Below are positions 9,633 through 19,468 of a DNA stretch of 64,000 bases, piece after piece. A model generated the notes under the pieces. The model saw nothing but the letters and a program-made list of their open reading frames with translations. It had not been told where the DNA came from and did no database searches. The stretch covers positions 248,001-312,000 of the forward strand of contig JAAWWF010000001.1 of NCBI GenBank assembly GCA_021404565.1, written 5' to 3'. Position 1 is the first letter of the stretch. Each line of letters begins with the position of its first letter. A program made the position numbers and the translations under genes. Source of the stretch: Roseivirga sp. Lineage in GTDB: Bacteria; Bacteroidota; Bacteroidia; Cytophagales; Cyclobacteriaceae.

Positions 9633-11978
9633 TTATTCTGTTCTTAATGCCTTCACCGGGTTTTGCCTTGCCGATTTAAAGGATTGATTCAATAAAATCA
9701 GCCAGATCATAAGCACAAGCCCTATCAGGGGTGCCAGATAAATGGTTATGTTCAATTGAATTCTGTTGGCGAAACCCTCTACCCAGGAGTTCATGATAAG
9801 ATGCACGGAGGGTAAAGCAATCAGGGCTACAATAACAATGAGGGTGGTAGTGCCCTTGTTGAGGAGCCAGATAATATTGCCGATTTTGGCTCCCAGCACC
9901 AGCCTTATACCGATCTCTTTGGTGCGTTGCTCCGCTATGTAAATAGACAGACCAAGTATACCCAAGCCTGCTACGAAAATGGCCAGGATACTGAAAACCG
10001 TAAACACCCGGGACAGTCTCTGTTCTTTGTCATACTTAGCAGCAAAGTCGTCATCGAGAAAACTGTAGTCAAAGGGGTATGATTCAGAAAAGGTATTGAA
10101 GGTTTCTTCAATACCTTTCAGGACATTTCTTACATCGCTGCCTGCCACTTTGATAAAGGCATGCTCGAAACCGTCTGGCTTGGCCAGGATCATCAAAGGT
10201 TCTATGGCGTCTTTGGCACTACCAAAAATGAAGTCATCAGTAACACCACTCACCTTATAGCTGAGAATTTTCTTTCCGAGGGGCTCATCCCAGTTAAATT
10301 CCTCCGCGGCACTTTCATTGACAAGCATAGCACGCTCGTTCAACTGGTCGTTCTGCTGGTTAAAATCTTCGCCCTGAGAAAGCTCTATACCAAGATTGGA
10401 AAGGAAGTTTTTTTCCACGGTCATCAGTCTTATGGGCATTCTCTCACTGGTACCCTCTGGCTGTACATAGAAACTGCTGCTCTGAGAAAAAACGTGAAAG
10501 GCGGCTCCTGTCACATCTCTTATGGCCGGGTTTTGGGATAGCTCTGCTTTAAAGGCCTGGTAGTTTTTCTGGAGCCCTTTGTCTTTCAGGCTTACCGAAA
10601 TCACCTGATCATCGTCCAGCCCCTTGTCTACCCGCTGCATATGTTTAAACTGTTGAAAAATAATGAGTGTGGTGGTCATCAGGCCCAGGCAGGTGAAAAA
10701 CTGGAACCCCACCAACACCTGACGAAAGGAGAAGCTCTTTTTCGTTCTGGTCTTACCCGCAAGAATTTGCACCGGGTTGAACCTGGACAGGTATAGAGCC
10801 GGGTACAGTCCGCTAATTATCCCTACCAGACAGCCCGAGCCCAGCATAAAAGAAAGCACCGTTGGGTCCAGGTAGTTGATGTCCAGCGGTTTGCCTACCA
10901 GCTCCGTAACAAATGGCAGAGACAGCTCTGCCAGGCATACGGAAAGAACGAGTGCAGCAAAGGAGATCAGCAAGGCTTCTACCAGAAACTGCCTTACAAT
11001 CTGAGTACGGTTGCCTCCTACTGTTTTGCGAATTCCCACCTCCTTTGACCTTTTGTTGAGCCGGGCTGTAGCCAGGTTCATATAGTTGACCGAGGCTACA
11101 ATCAGGATGAGCACCGCAATCGCCAGGTACAATTGCACATACTGTTTGTTTCCCTTCTTGCCATATACATTCAGGTCAGAAAAATATATTTCGGGCAAAG
11201 CCAGAAGCTTACCGTATTGGTTCTGATGTGGATTCAGGGTTTCCCTGATTTTAGGCTCAACGCTGGCAGGATCGATAGTTTCATCTGATAGTTCAACATA
11301 AAGCCTGAAAACACTTAAAAAGCCCCAATCAAAAACACTCTTATCTCCCCAACCTTCAAAAGGCTTATTGGCCCGTGCAAAAGATATCACATAGTTAAAA
11401 TCGAGGTGCGTGTTTTCCGGCAGGTCGCGAAAAACATCCTTGATCAGAAGTTCTCCTACATCTACGATCTCCACTGTCTGACCAATGGCTTGTTCAGAGG
11501 TGCCAAACAGCTTTTCTGCTTCTGTTTCTGAAATCACCACTTCATCAATCGATAATTGAAGATCACTGCCCTTGGTTGACAGTAAAGGGAAGTCAAACAA
11601 ATCGAAAATCGCGGCATCAGCATAGACTACCTTGTCAATTAAAAATCGTTGATTGCTGACTTTAGCTACTTTCTGAGACTCCTTAAAAAGCCGTGCAAAT
11701 TTGGTAATCTCAGGAATCTGCTCCGCTAAAAGCGGACCTGCCGGAGCCTGGGTAGCCCCTTTGTAGCCATCACTCAGGTGATTTGAGTCTGCCAGATAAA
11801 CCTGATGAATCAGGTCTTTCTTCGAATGAAACTCGTCATAGCTGAACTCTTGCTGAACGAAAATGGTAAGCAGCATGAAACAGGCCATACCTACAGCCAG
11901 TCCCATCACATTGATCAATGAATATACCTTGTTATTCGCAAGGTACCGGAAAGAAGTTCTGAGGTAGTTTTTGAGCAT
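9633..11978 (-). CDS. FtsX/MacB-type ABC transporter permease E
   Basis: 781 residues. The first helix is in INVMGLAVGMACFMLLTIFV; the first FtsX block carries RSKEVGIRKTVGGNRTQI, with GG where A-D and H have GA. The last block reads AEQRTKEIGIRLVLGAKIG. Just before it is the stretch SFLDDDFAAKYDKEQRLSRV, nearly the same in F, G and I. These shared features group E with F, G and I as the more recently duplicated members. It lies 23 bp downstream of F and 19 bp upstream of D, in one operon. It ends RQNPVKALRTE. Confidence 0.92.
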   Translation of the reverse strand: MLKNYLRTSFRYLANNKVYSLINVMGLAVGMACFMLLTIFVQQEFSYDEFHSKKDLIHQVYLADSNHLSDGYKGATQAPAGPLLAEQIPEITKFARLFKESQKVAKVSNQRFLIDKVVYADAAIFDLFDFPLLSTKGSDLQLSIDEVVISETEAEKLFGTSEQAIGQTVEIVDVGELLIKDVFRDLPENTHLDFNYVISFARANKPFEGWGDKSVFDWGFLSVFRLYVELSDETIDPASVEPKIRETLNPHQNQYGKLLALPEIYFSDLNVYGKKGNKQYVQLYLAIAVLILIVASVNYMNLATARLNKRSKEVGIRKTVGGNRTQIVRQFLVEALLISFAALVLSVCLAELSLPFVTELVGKPLDINYLDPTVLSFMLGSGCLVGIISGLYPALYLSRFNPVQILAGKTRTKKSFSFRQVLVGFQFFTCLGLMTTTLIIFQQFKHMQRVDKGLDDDQVISVSLKDKGLQKNYQAFKAELSQNPAIRDVTGAAFHVFSQSSSFYVQPEGTSERMPIRLMTVEKNFLSNLGIELSQGEDFNQQNDQLNERAMLVNESAAEEFNWDEPLGKKILSYKVSGVTDDFIFGSAKDAIEPLMILAKPDGFEHAFIKVAGSDVRNVLKGIEETFNTFSESYPFDYSFLDDDFAAKYDKEQRLSRVFTVFSILAIFVAGLGILGLSIYIAEQRTKEIGIRLVLGAKIGNIIWLLNKGTTTLIVIVALIALPSVHLIMNSWVEGFANRIQLNITIYLAPLIGLVLMIWLILLNQSFKSARQNPVKALRTE

Positions 11979-12001
11979 GATACTTTGTTATTTTGAATTG
12001 A

Positions 12002-14359
12002 TTATTCGATTCTTAAGGCGTTTACCGGGTTTGCATTGGCCGACTTATAAGACTGATAGAAGAGTATGGACCAGATAATCCCCAGCAGTGCCAGAAGTGG
12101 TAAAATGAAATGAAATGGATTTAAATCTATTCTGTAAGCGAAACCATCGAGCCAGCGCTCTGTAAAATGATACACAGCCGGAATAGTAGCCAGGGCCACA
12201 ATGAGTACCAGTATAGTGATGCCACTGTTGAGCAACCAAACCACCTGAGCCAGTCGCGCTCCCAACACCTTTCTGATGCCTATTTCTTTAATTCTGGACT
12301 CTGCAATGAAGATTGACAACCCCAACACACCCAAGCCTGCTATAAAAATGGTAAAGATGCTGAAGAGACCGAAAACCTCGCCTAAACGTTTTTCTTTTTC
12401 ATACTTGGCGGCAAATACATCATCCAGAAAGGTGTAATCAAAAACATGATCGGCATCAAAATTCTGGAGCGTCTTTTCAATATGCTTCAGGCCCGCGCCT
12501 ACATCCCCTACCATTCTTAGGTATAAGTAGTCATCAGCATCGCTTTTCTGCATAATTACTGTGGGCTTGATCTCGCTTTTGGCTGATTCATAGATAAAGT
12601 CTTTAACCACACCAACGATTTTATTCTCGCCCAGAAGTTTTTTGCCCAGTGGCTCATCCCAGCCAGCCTCTCTTACAAAAGCCTCGTTTACCAGTACGGT
12701 ACTCTGTATCTCGCTTTCTTGTAAATCCGCAAACAGGCTGCCCTGAACAGCTTCAACCTCCAACATTTTGATTAAACCCGACTCTACGCTCATCAAAGAA
12801 GAAGATATTTCCTGATCATCATTCACAGATATGCCCATAGTTACAGCACCACCAGACAGCGGACTGATATTGGCTCGCATAACATCTTCTATATTTGGTG
12901 ACAGTTTAAGTTCGTTCTTGATACTGACTGCAGATTTTTTGAGCACCTTGTCCAGCTCGATGATCAACATCTGATCAGTATTAAAACCCATATCAATATT
13001 GCGCATATGCTGATGCTGCGAGAAGAGGATAAAGGTCGATGAGATCAGTCCCAGGCAAATAGCGAACTGTACACCTACCAACACTTTCCTGAATATACTT
13101 TTGTCTTTTCCGCTACCCCCGATAAGGTTTTGCTTGGCAGAGAATTTAGAGAGATAGAAGGCAGGATAAAGACCGGAAACCAGGCCTACCAGCAAGATGG
13201 TGCCCAACAGGTAGAAATAGGTCAAAGGGGCCGTATAGTCAATATCCACCACTTTGTCGGTGTAGTTATTGAAGTAGGGCATCGCCATCTCAGCCAACAT
13301 AAGTCCAACGACCAGGGCAAATGTGGTAATGGTAAGTGACTCCACCAGAAACTGGAAAACCAGCTGATTTCTATGCCCTCCGATGGTCTTTCTGATTCCC
13401 ACCTCTTTGGCTCGCTTAGAAAAGCGCGCAGTGGAAAGATTCATATAATTTACCACAGCAATCAGCAGCAGAATAAGACCTACCGCTACAAACAGCTTGA
13501 GCTCTTTCATATCCCCTTTATCTCTGAAATAACCAGGGTTATACTCACTCAGGTAGATATCTTCCAGTTCCATTAATTTAACTTCCTTCTCGCCCGTATG
13601 TGGCAGCATAAACTGCTGGATTTTCAACTCCACGGCTTCTACATCAATTGGGCCTGTCGTCTGATAATAAGTTATATAGGCGCTTACCTTTCCCCATTTC
13701 ATCACATCCATGCCGGGCATGTTAAACCCTGATCCATAAAAGAGCAACTCATTGGCATGGTCAAAAGACATGAGCATTTCAAAACCCAAATGAGAGTTTT
13801 CAGGCATGTTTTCAAAGACCCCGATTACCTCGAGTTTTTCCAGATCCGGAATCTCAATAATTTTGCCTATGGCCTCGTCCACACTCTCGTATAACCTGAG
13901 AGCCTCTTCTTTAGAGATCAGAATCTGCTGTTTTGAAAACACCTTGCCTGGCGCATTACCTGCGATGATGTTGATATCAAATATGTCGAATGTGCTCGCA
14001 TCGGTATAACACAAACCTTTGACCTCAAAAGACTTTTGATCAGTTATTATCTTCAGGGAGGTTTTTCCAAAACGAGTAAAATTTGTAATCTCCGGTACAC
14101 TCGCCATCACCTCAGGTCCCATGGGGGCCATGGTGGTATAACTGAATGGCCCTTCTACCGCAGCGCTATCGGCCAGGTACATCTGATAGATATTTTCTTT
14201 ATTAGTCTGAAAGCTATCAAAGCTCAATTCCCGGTTTATAAAAAGAGATAGCAGGATAAAGCAGCAAAGTCCCATGGAAAGTCCTAATACATTGATCAGG
14301 GAGTATACTTTGTGCTTGGTAAACTGACGCAGTGCAATGCGGAGAAAATTGAGAATCAT
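12002..14359 (-). CDS. FtsX/MacB-type ABC transporter permease F (first gene of five-gene unit)
   Basis: 785 residues. First helix in INVLGLSMGLCCFILLSLFI; first FtsX signature KRAKEVGIRKTIGGHRNQL (GG subgroup); last block SRIKEIGIRKVLGARLAQV; ends NANPVNALRIE. The stretch DDVFAAKYEKEKRL before the last block is almost shared with E and G. It begins the F-E-D-C-B unit: a 172-bp spacer separates it from the stop of G, and a strong -7-like promoter block lies 38 bases before the ATG. Permease role by family; no ATPase lies in the unit, so one must be supplied from elsewhere. Confidence 0.92.
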   Translation of the reverse strand: MILNFLRIALRQFTKHKVYSLINVLGLSMGLCCFILLSLFINRELSFDSFQTNKENIYQMYLADSAAVEGPFSYTTMAPMGPEVMASVPEITNFTRFGKTSLKIITDQKSFEVKGLCYTDASTFDIFDINIIAGNAPGKVFSKQQILISKEEALRLYESVDEAIGKIIEIPDLEKLEVIGVFENMPENSHLGFEMLMSFDHANELLFYGSGFNMPGMDVMKWGKVSAYITYYQTTGPIDVEAVELKIQQFMLPHTGEKEVKLMELEDIYLSEYNPGYFRDKGDMKELKLFVAVGLILLLIAVVNYMNLSTARFSKRAKEVGIRKTIGGHRNQLVFQFLVESLTITTFALVVGLMLAEMAMPYFNNYTDKVVDIDYTAPLTYFYLLGTILLVGLVSGLYPAFYLSKFSAKQNLIGGSGKDKSIFRKVLVGVQFAICLGLISSTFILFSQHQHMRNIDMGFNTDQMLIIELDKVLKKSAVSIKNELKLSPNIEDVMRANISPLSGGAVTMGISVNDDQEISSSLMSVESGLIKMLEVEAVQGSLFADLQESEIQSTVLVNEAFVREAGWDEPLGKKLLGENKIVGVVKDFIYESAKSEIKPTVIMQKSDADDYLYLRMVGDVGAGLKHIEKTLQNFDADHVFDYTFLDDVFAAKYEKEKRLGEVFGLFSIFTIFIAGLGVLGLSIFIAESRIKEIGIRKVLGARLAQVVWLLNSGITILVLIVALATIPAVYHFTERWLDGFAYRIDLNPFHFILPLLALLGIIWSILFYQSYKSANANPVNALRIE

Positions 14360-14393
14360 AATGCAATCTTTGATCAGTTCTTTCCAAGAGCCG

Positions 14394-14406
14394 TACCAAA
14401 GTTAAA
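14394..14406 (-). promoter_or_regulatory. Promoter block of permease F operon
   Basis: The minus strand reads TTTAACTTTGGTA, identical over 13 bases to the block before permease A, with a perfect TAnnTTTG element 38 bases before the ATG. It should drive the five genes F to B. Confidence 0.55.
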
Positions 14407-14459
14407 CAACTCGTAATCAATACCTTAACGAGACATCAATTAAAACTTCTATCCGCTCA

Positions 14460-14484
14460 CGCACTGTACCGTCCGTCAGCGGAC
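14460..14484. repeat. Intergenic hairpin repeat, copy 2
   Basis: A 25-bp element matching copies 1 and 3 (CGCACTGTACCG then the hairpin). One base beyond it a perfect 6-bp stem CGTCCG/CGGACG closes on a TCAG loop. It lies between the stop of permease G and the promoter of F. There is no U-tract on the minus strand after the stem. Confidence 0.6.
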
Positions 14485-14531
14485 GCCTTTATTTCTTTAT
14501 GAGCTCATGGCACAAGAATATGCACGGTTTA

Positions 14532-16883
14532 TTATTCAGACCGAAGAGCCTCCACAGGGTTCAAACGGGCGGATCGGAGCGATTGATAAAGCAAAATGCC
14601 CCATACCACTATCAGGAGTGACAATAAGGGGGTGAAGAAATAAAGCAGGTTCAGATCGATTCTAAAGGCGAATCCCTGAAGCCAGACAGTCATAACATAA
14701 TATGCTAAAGGCAGGATTATAACAGCTACGCCCAAAATCAACAATGTGATGTCTCCATTTAGCAGCCAAACGATACGATTAATACCGGCACCGAGCACCT
14801 TCCTGATCCCGATTTCCTTGGTCCTGGTTTCAGCGATAAAAATCGACAACCCAAGTACACCCAACCCTGCAATAAACAAGGTCAGCATACTGAAAGCCGC
14901 AAAGGCTTCCCCTAGCTTCTTCTCCGATTCATATTTAGCAGTAAACTCATCATCCAGAAATCGGTATTCAAATGGATGATCAGGGGAAAACTCATCGAAA
15001 ACATCTTGAATAGCAGTCATAGCGTCAGAAATATTCCCATTAATACGGATGTAAGCACATTCAAAATCTCCCTCTTTTCCTTCGTGAATCATCATGGGTG
15101 AAATTACATTTCTGGCTGATCCGTAGATAAAATCCTTGACAATTCCTGTTACCCTAGATTCCATCAAGGACTGGCTGAGTGGGGTCTCCCACCCGGTGGC
15201 TCCAACCGCAGCCTGATTTATGATCACTGACCTTTGGCGATCACTCTCTTGCTGCTCCGAAAACAGAAGTCCCTCTTCCTTTTCTATTTCCATCAGATCG
15301 AAGAAATTCTCTTCTACCCGCACCCAGGTAATCAACATATCTTCCTGCCCCTCTACATCAGTCTTAATAAAAAACTCTTCGCCAAATACATTAATCGAAG
15401 CCCCGGCAACCCCCATCACCTCAGGGTTGGTCAATAGTTCATTCTTGAAACTGAGGTATGAAGCCTGTAGGTTTTTGTCCTTTAATGGAAGTACCACCAA
15501 AAGCTCCTTATTCAAACCTGTATCTAACTTACTGATATGGGCGTGTTGTTGGTAAACCACCGCGGTAACAACCATTAAACCCAGACAGGTGGCAAACTGA
15601 AAGCCCACCAGCACTTTTCGGAATACTCCGCTTTTTTTACCTGAATACCCTTTATTCAAGCCTTGCTTAGGACTAAATGCAGATAAGAAGAGTGAGGGAT
15701 AAATGCCGGCAATTGTTCCGACAAATACGGTAAAACCAATAAAAATGACGTAAGTGGAAATGGAGGAATAATCTATCGTCAGTTCCATACCCAGGTAGCT
15801 ATTGAAGAAAGGAATCACCAGTTCGAATAGGCAGAGTGCTGCAATCGATGACACCATTACCAAGGCGATCGATTCGGCTAAAAACTGTAAAATCAACTGC
15901 GAACGACCTCCCCCGACAACCTTTCGCACTCCTACTTCTTTCGCCCTTTTAGAAAAGCGTGCCGTTGTGAGGTTGGTATAATTCACAACTGCCACAATGA
16001 GTACGATTATCCCTATCAATAGGTACAGATTAAGGTAACGATCGTCTCCTTTTGATTTGAAATAGCCCTCGTTTCTATCAGAAAAATAAACCTCTTCCAA
16101 GGGTATCAGTGTGATTTTTCTTTCAACATGTGGCTTCATTGCTCCTTCCATTTTGCCTTCGAGCAACACAAGGTCCTCTACAGCCTTTTTTGTTTTGATA
16201 TAGGTAGGATAGCCACCTGCACTCCAGCTTAGAAAATTGAAGTTGGACCCTGTTTCAAAGTGCATCAGGCCAGCAACATGATCAAAGGAAATAAGGTAAT
16301 CGAAAGCCAAATGTGTGTTTTGAGGCAGGTCATTGAAAACTGCCTTTACTACGAACTTACTATAACCTGGTATCTCAAAAGGTTCACCCGGAGCACTATC
16401 TGCAGAACCATACAGCTTTTCTGCCGCTGACCTTGAAATGAGAATATCGCTTTTGTTCAATTCAACCGATTCAGCAGATACCTTTAAAAACTCCAGATCG
16501 AAAAACCGGAGTGTCGCCACATCTGTGCTATGCAATTGAGGAATAATGAACCGGTTACCATTTGCCTTTGCCAGTACATTTTTGCTCGACTTAAACCTGG
16601 TAAAGTCCTCTATTTCAGGAACCATTTCTGCAAATAGCGGACCAGCGGGAGCCAGGATTAAACCGGAATGTTCGAATCTGTTTTCTGCATCAAAGTCTGC
16701 TTGAACCTGATAAATCAAGTCTTTGTTTTTCTGAAAACTATCATAACTCAACTCGTACTTCACCAACAAAGCGAGCAGGATGAAACAGGCCATCCCCAGT
16801 GACAAGCCAAAAACATTAATGAATGCACTTACCTTATTTTTTGTATGGTGCCTTAAAGACTGCTTTATGAGGCTGAAAATCAT
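14532..16883 (-). CDS. FtsX/MacB-type ABC transporter permease G
   Basis: 783 residues. First helix in NVFGLSLGMACFILLALLV; first FtsX signature KRAKEVGVRKVVGGGRSQL (GG subgroup); last block TRTKEIGIRKVLGAGINRI; ends RLNPVEALRSE. The sequence before the last block, FLDDEFTAKYESEKKLGEAF, shows close kinship with F. It follows H by 36 bp and is probably the second gene of an H-G unit; a hairpin repeat follows its stop. All helices and both signatures are intact, so it should be functional. Substrate unknown. Confidence 0.92.
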   Translation of the reverse strand: MIFSLIKQSLRHHTKNKVSAFINVFGLSLGMACFILLALLVKYELSYDSFQKNKDLIYQVQADFDAENRFEHSGLILAPAGPLFAEMVPEIEDFTRFKSSKNVLAKANGNRFIIPQLHSTDVATLRFFDLEFLKVSAESVELNKSDILISRSAAEKLYGSADSAPGEPFEIPGYSKFVVKAVFNDLPQNTHLAFDYLISFDHVAGLMHFETGSNFNFLSWSAGGYPTYIKTKKAVEDLVLLEGKMEGAMKPHVERKITLIPLEEVYFSDRNEGYFKSKGDDRYLNLYLLIGIIVLIVAVVNYTNLTTARFSKRAKEVGVRKVVGGGRSQLILQFLAESIALVMVSSIAALCLFELVIPFFNSYLGMELTIDYSSISTYVIFIGFTVFVGTIAGIYPSLFLSAFSPKQGLNKGYSGKKSGVFRKVLVGFQFATCLGLMVVTAVVYQQHAHISKLDTGLNKELLVVLPLKDKNLQASYLSFKNELLTNPEVMGVAGASINVFGEEFFIKTDVEGQEDMLITWVRVEENFFDLMEIEKEEGLLFSEQQESDRQRSVIINQAAVGATGWETPLSQSLMESRVTGIVKDFIYGSARNVISPMMIHEGKEGDFECAYIRINGNISDAMTAIQDVFDEFSPDHPFEYRFLDDEFTAKYESEKKLGEAFAAFSMLTLFIAGLGVLGLSIFIAETRTKEIGIRKVLGAGINRIVWLLNGDITLLILGVAVIILPLAYYVMTVWLQGFAFRIDLNLLYFFTPLLSLLIVVWGILLYQSLRSARLNPVEALRSE

Positions 16884-16919
16884 ATAATTGGGTTTTAGGT
16901 CAGGTTATGTTTGTGAGCA

Positions 16920-19334
16920 TTAGTTATCTCGGATGATTTCTGAGGGATTTGTGCGGGCCACCTTAGCAGAATACCAGCCCGATGATAAGAGTGTACAAAG
17001 GATCAGCGTCAATCCGGTAAAGACATAGACCCAATTGGATGGAGCCACTCTGAAGGCAAATTGGTTTATCCAACTATCTGAGGCCAGTTGTACCATGGGA
17101 ATGGCTATAAGACTCGAAATGATCAGAATAATAAAGAATGTTTTGCTCTGTAAAATGAAAAGCTGCCCAAATGAGGCTCCGAGAATCTTTCTTATTCCCA
17201 CTTCCTTCAGCTTTTGTTTACCATAGAAAACTGACAATGCGAAAACTCCGGCAAAGGCAATGATACATACTGCCATCGCCAAAGCACTTGTCATTGATTT
17301 CATTTTTAGCTCCGATGAGTAAAGCCTTTTATGCTCATCTTCCAAAGCGGTGATTCTGAAGGGTTCAGAGGGTTCATATTTCCACCAAAGGGCGTTGAGC
17401 TTATCAAACAACAGCTTTTGATCAACATTATCGTTTACTCTGATCGAAAAGAAGCTTGCAGCATTGACATTGATAAGAGGTACAAAAACCAGGGGCACAA
17501 AGTCATTTTTGACTGAGGTAAGATGAAAATTCTTGACACTCCCGGATTGAATCATGAAGTTCATGTTTTCGGCACCTTTAAAATGAGGCAGAATTTTCCC
17601 CGCTACATTATCACCAAAGCCATTTATTGCGGCTTCATTAAGTACAACGACCCTGCCATCGGTACAAAAAAGCTCTGATATGCTTTCACCAAAAGAGGTT
17701 TCGATGTTGTAGAAATCAAAAAAGTCGCATTGAATGCCTGCCATAAGAATTGACTGCTCCACTTCTCCACCTTCGAGCTTTTTACTTCGAAGTGCGTTCT
17801 TTCTTAGTACCGACACGGGATGAACATCCGACAGAGTAACATCCAGTATTTCAGGCATGGCCATCAGTTCGTTTTCGAAGTTTTGCATAACACTCCGATC
17901 ATTATCCCTGGCATAATTCCAGGAACTATTCATCACCAGTCGATTCTCGAAATCAAAGCCCAGGTCTTTAGACAGCATAAAATCTATCTGCCTGTTCATA
18001 AAGAATGTCAGTGCCAGCATCACGAAGGTGATAACAAACTGAAAAGACATCAATAAGTTCTTAACAGAGTACCTGGAGTTGCCCAGGTTCAGCCCCGATT
18101 TAAACAGACTCATTACCTTAATGTTAGAAATCAATATGGACGGATAGAGTCCGGCAATCAAACCCACTCCCATGGCGATAGCAAATAGAATCGCGTAGCT
18201 ACCTATACCAAGCCCGGCCTGCTCCAGATCACGTCCCACAAATCGTTCAAAATCAGGCTGGAACAACTCCATAAATACCAATCCTACAAAAAATGCCATG
18301 GCAGAAAGCAGCAGGGATTCCATCAGTGATCTCTTAATGATCTGCATTTTATGAGCTCCTATGATCTTATGGACAGCCACTTCGCGAGTGCGGCTCAATG
18401 CCACAGCCAATGAGATATTACCGAAATTGGCGATGGCCACCAACAGTAAACCAATCGAGATAGCTATCAGCCAGGTCATTAGTCTCTCATCGGCCTGCTC
18501 TTTGAACTGAGGCATATAATCCGATGAAGTAAAATGATAATCCTGAATTGGTTCCAATATGTATTCCTCTACACCGGAAACGAGTACCTTCTTATCTCTT
18601 GCCAGCGTAGTCAATTGCTCTGCCAAAGTAGCCTTATCTGTTCCGGGGTTGAGTTTTAGAAAAGTCTGGAAGAGGAGCATCATAGGATGGTTGAAGTGCT
18701 GCTCATAGTCAGGGCTTACCTTGAGAGTTTGTAAAGAGATGACAAATTCAGGGCTAATTGAGGTATTAGAGGGGAAGTCTTTATAAACGCCTACAACTTC
18801 CAATTCACTATCTCCAATAAGCAGTAGTTTACCTATGGCATAAGTGCCCTCAAAGTACTTCTCAGCTACCTTTTCACTGATGAGCACCGTATTAGGCCTT
18901 TCCAACTGCCCCCCATCTCCCAATTGCACCTTCAAACCGAACATGGCGATAAATGACGACTCAGTATATACGAGTTCCTTCTCCTCAAAAGCCAGGTCAT
19001 ATCGGTCTTTTGATCTTACCAGCTCACTATTGTAGGCAAAAAGTCCCCGGGCAATTTCCTCTACTGCAGGAAAAGCTTCTTTGACGCCCTCGGTACTGAC
19101 ATATGAGAGGTTCGAATGAACAGACATAATATCCGAATTCATACCATCCATTACAAGGCGATGCAATGTCTCACTTTCCGGGTAGGCTGTATCAAAACTT
19201 ACCTCATGAGACACATAAACATAAGTCATAAAGACACAGCATAGCGCCACTCCAAGTCCCAGCACATTGATCCAGGTATAGACAAGATGCTTTTTTAAAC
19301 TACGCGTAGCAATGATGAAATTAGTCTTGAACAT
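16920..19334 (-). CDS. FtsX/MacB-type ABC transporter permease H (divergent member)
   Basis: 804 residues, the longest and most divergent of the nine. First helix in VLGLGVALCCVFMTYVYVS; the first FtsX signature reads SRTREVAVHKIIGAHKMQI, where the others have KEVGxRK, so the conserved glycine is replaced by alanine and the arginine by histidine. The last block, KLKEVGIRKILGASFGQL, is normal. It ends TNPSEIIRDN rather than NPVxALRxE. It is first in the probable H-G unit, with a promoter block 36 bases before the ATG. It may have a different partner or a structural role in a mixed complex, but that is inference. Confidence 0.9.
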   Translation of the reverse strand: MFKTNFIIATRSLKKHLVYTWINVLGLGVALCCVFMTYVYVSHEVSFDTAYPESETLHRLVMDGMNSDIMSVHSNLSYVSTEGVKEAFPAVEEIARGLFAYNSELVRSKDRYDLAFEEKELVYTESSFIAMFGLKVQLGDGGQLERPNTVLISEKVAEKYFEGTYAIGKLLLIGDSELEVVGVYKDFPSNTSISPEFVISLQTLKVSPDYEQHFNHPMMLLFQTFLKLNPGTDKATLAEQLTTLARDKKVLVSGVEEYILEPIQDYHFTSSDYMPQFKEQADERLMTWLIAISIGLLLVAIANFGNISLAVALSRTREVAVHKIIGAHKMQIIKRSLMESLLLSAMAFFVGLVFMELFQPDFERFVGRDLEQAGLGIGSYAILFAIAMGVGLIAGLYPSILISNIKVMSLFKSGLNLGNSRYSVKNLLMSFQFVITFVMLALTFFMNRQIDFMLSKDLGFDFENRLVMNSSWNYARDNDRSVMQNFENELMAMPEILDVTLSDVHPVSVLRKNALRSKKLEGGEVEQSILMAGIQCDFFDFYNIETSFGESISELFCTDGRVVVLNEAAINGFGDNVAGKILPHFKGAENMNFMIQSGSVKNFHLTSVKNDFVPLVFVPLINVNAASFFSIRVNDNVDQKLLFDKLNALWWKYEPSEPFRITALEDEHKRLYSSELKMKSMTSALAMAVCIIAFAGVFALSVFYGKQKLKEVGIRKILGASFGQLFILQSKTFFIILIISSLIAIPMVQLASDSWINQFAFRVAPSNWVYVFTGLTLILCTLLSSGWYSAKVARTNPSEIIRDN

Positions 19335-19366
19335 AGCTGTTTTTTCAACTACTCAGCCAATTATCG

Positions 19367-19379
19367 AACCAAACTTAAC
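19367..19379 (-). promoter_or_regulatory. Promoter block of permease H operon
   Basis: The minus strand reads AGTTAAGTTTGGTT, with TAAGTTTG matching TAnnTTTG, 36 bases before the ATG of H. It aligns with the blocks before A and F. Confidence 0.5.
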
Positions 19380-19432
19380 TATCTGACTTTAAGTAAATTA
19401 GTACAATAATTATTCAACAATTTGCTCGTTAA

Positions 19433-19457
19433 CGCACTTTACCGTCCGCTGACGAAC
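19433..19457. repeat. Intergenic hairpin repeat, copy 3
   Basis: Aligns with copies 1 and 2 (CGCACTTTACCGTCCGCTGA then CGAAC); the end folds as GTCCG/CGAAC with a G-U pair. It begins 12 bp beyond the stop of permease I, with the palindrome CGTTAACG at its left edge (19427-19434). Confidence 0.6.
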
Positions 19458-19468
19458 AACAAGATGGA

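Noticed and set aside
14508-14524. TGGCACAAGAATATGCA, resembling a sigma-54 -24/-12 promoter
   Set aside because: The GG-to-GC spacing is 11 instead of 10 bases, and no gene follows on the plus strand.
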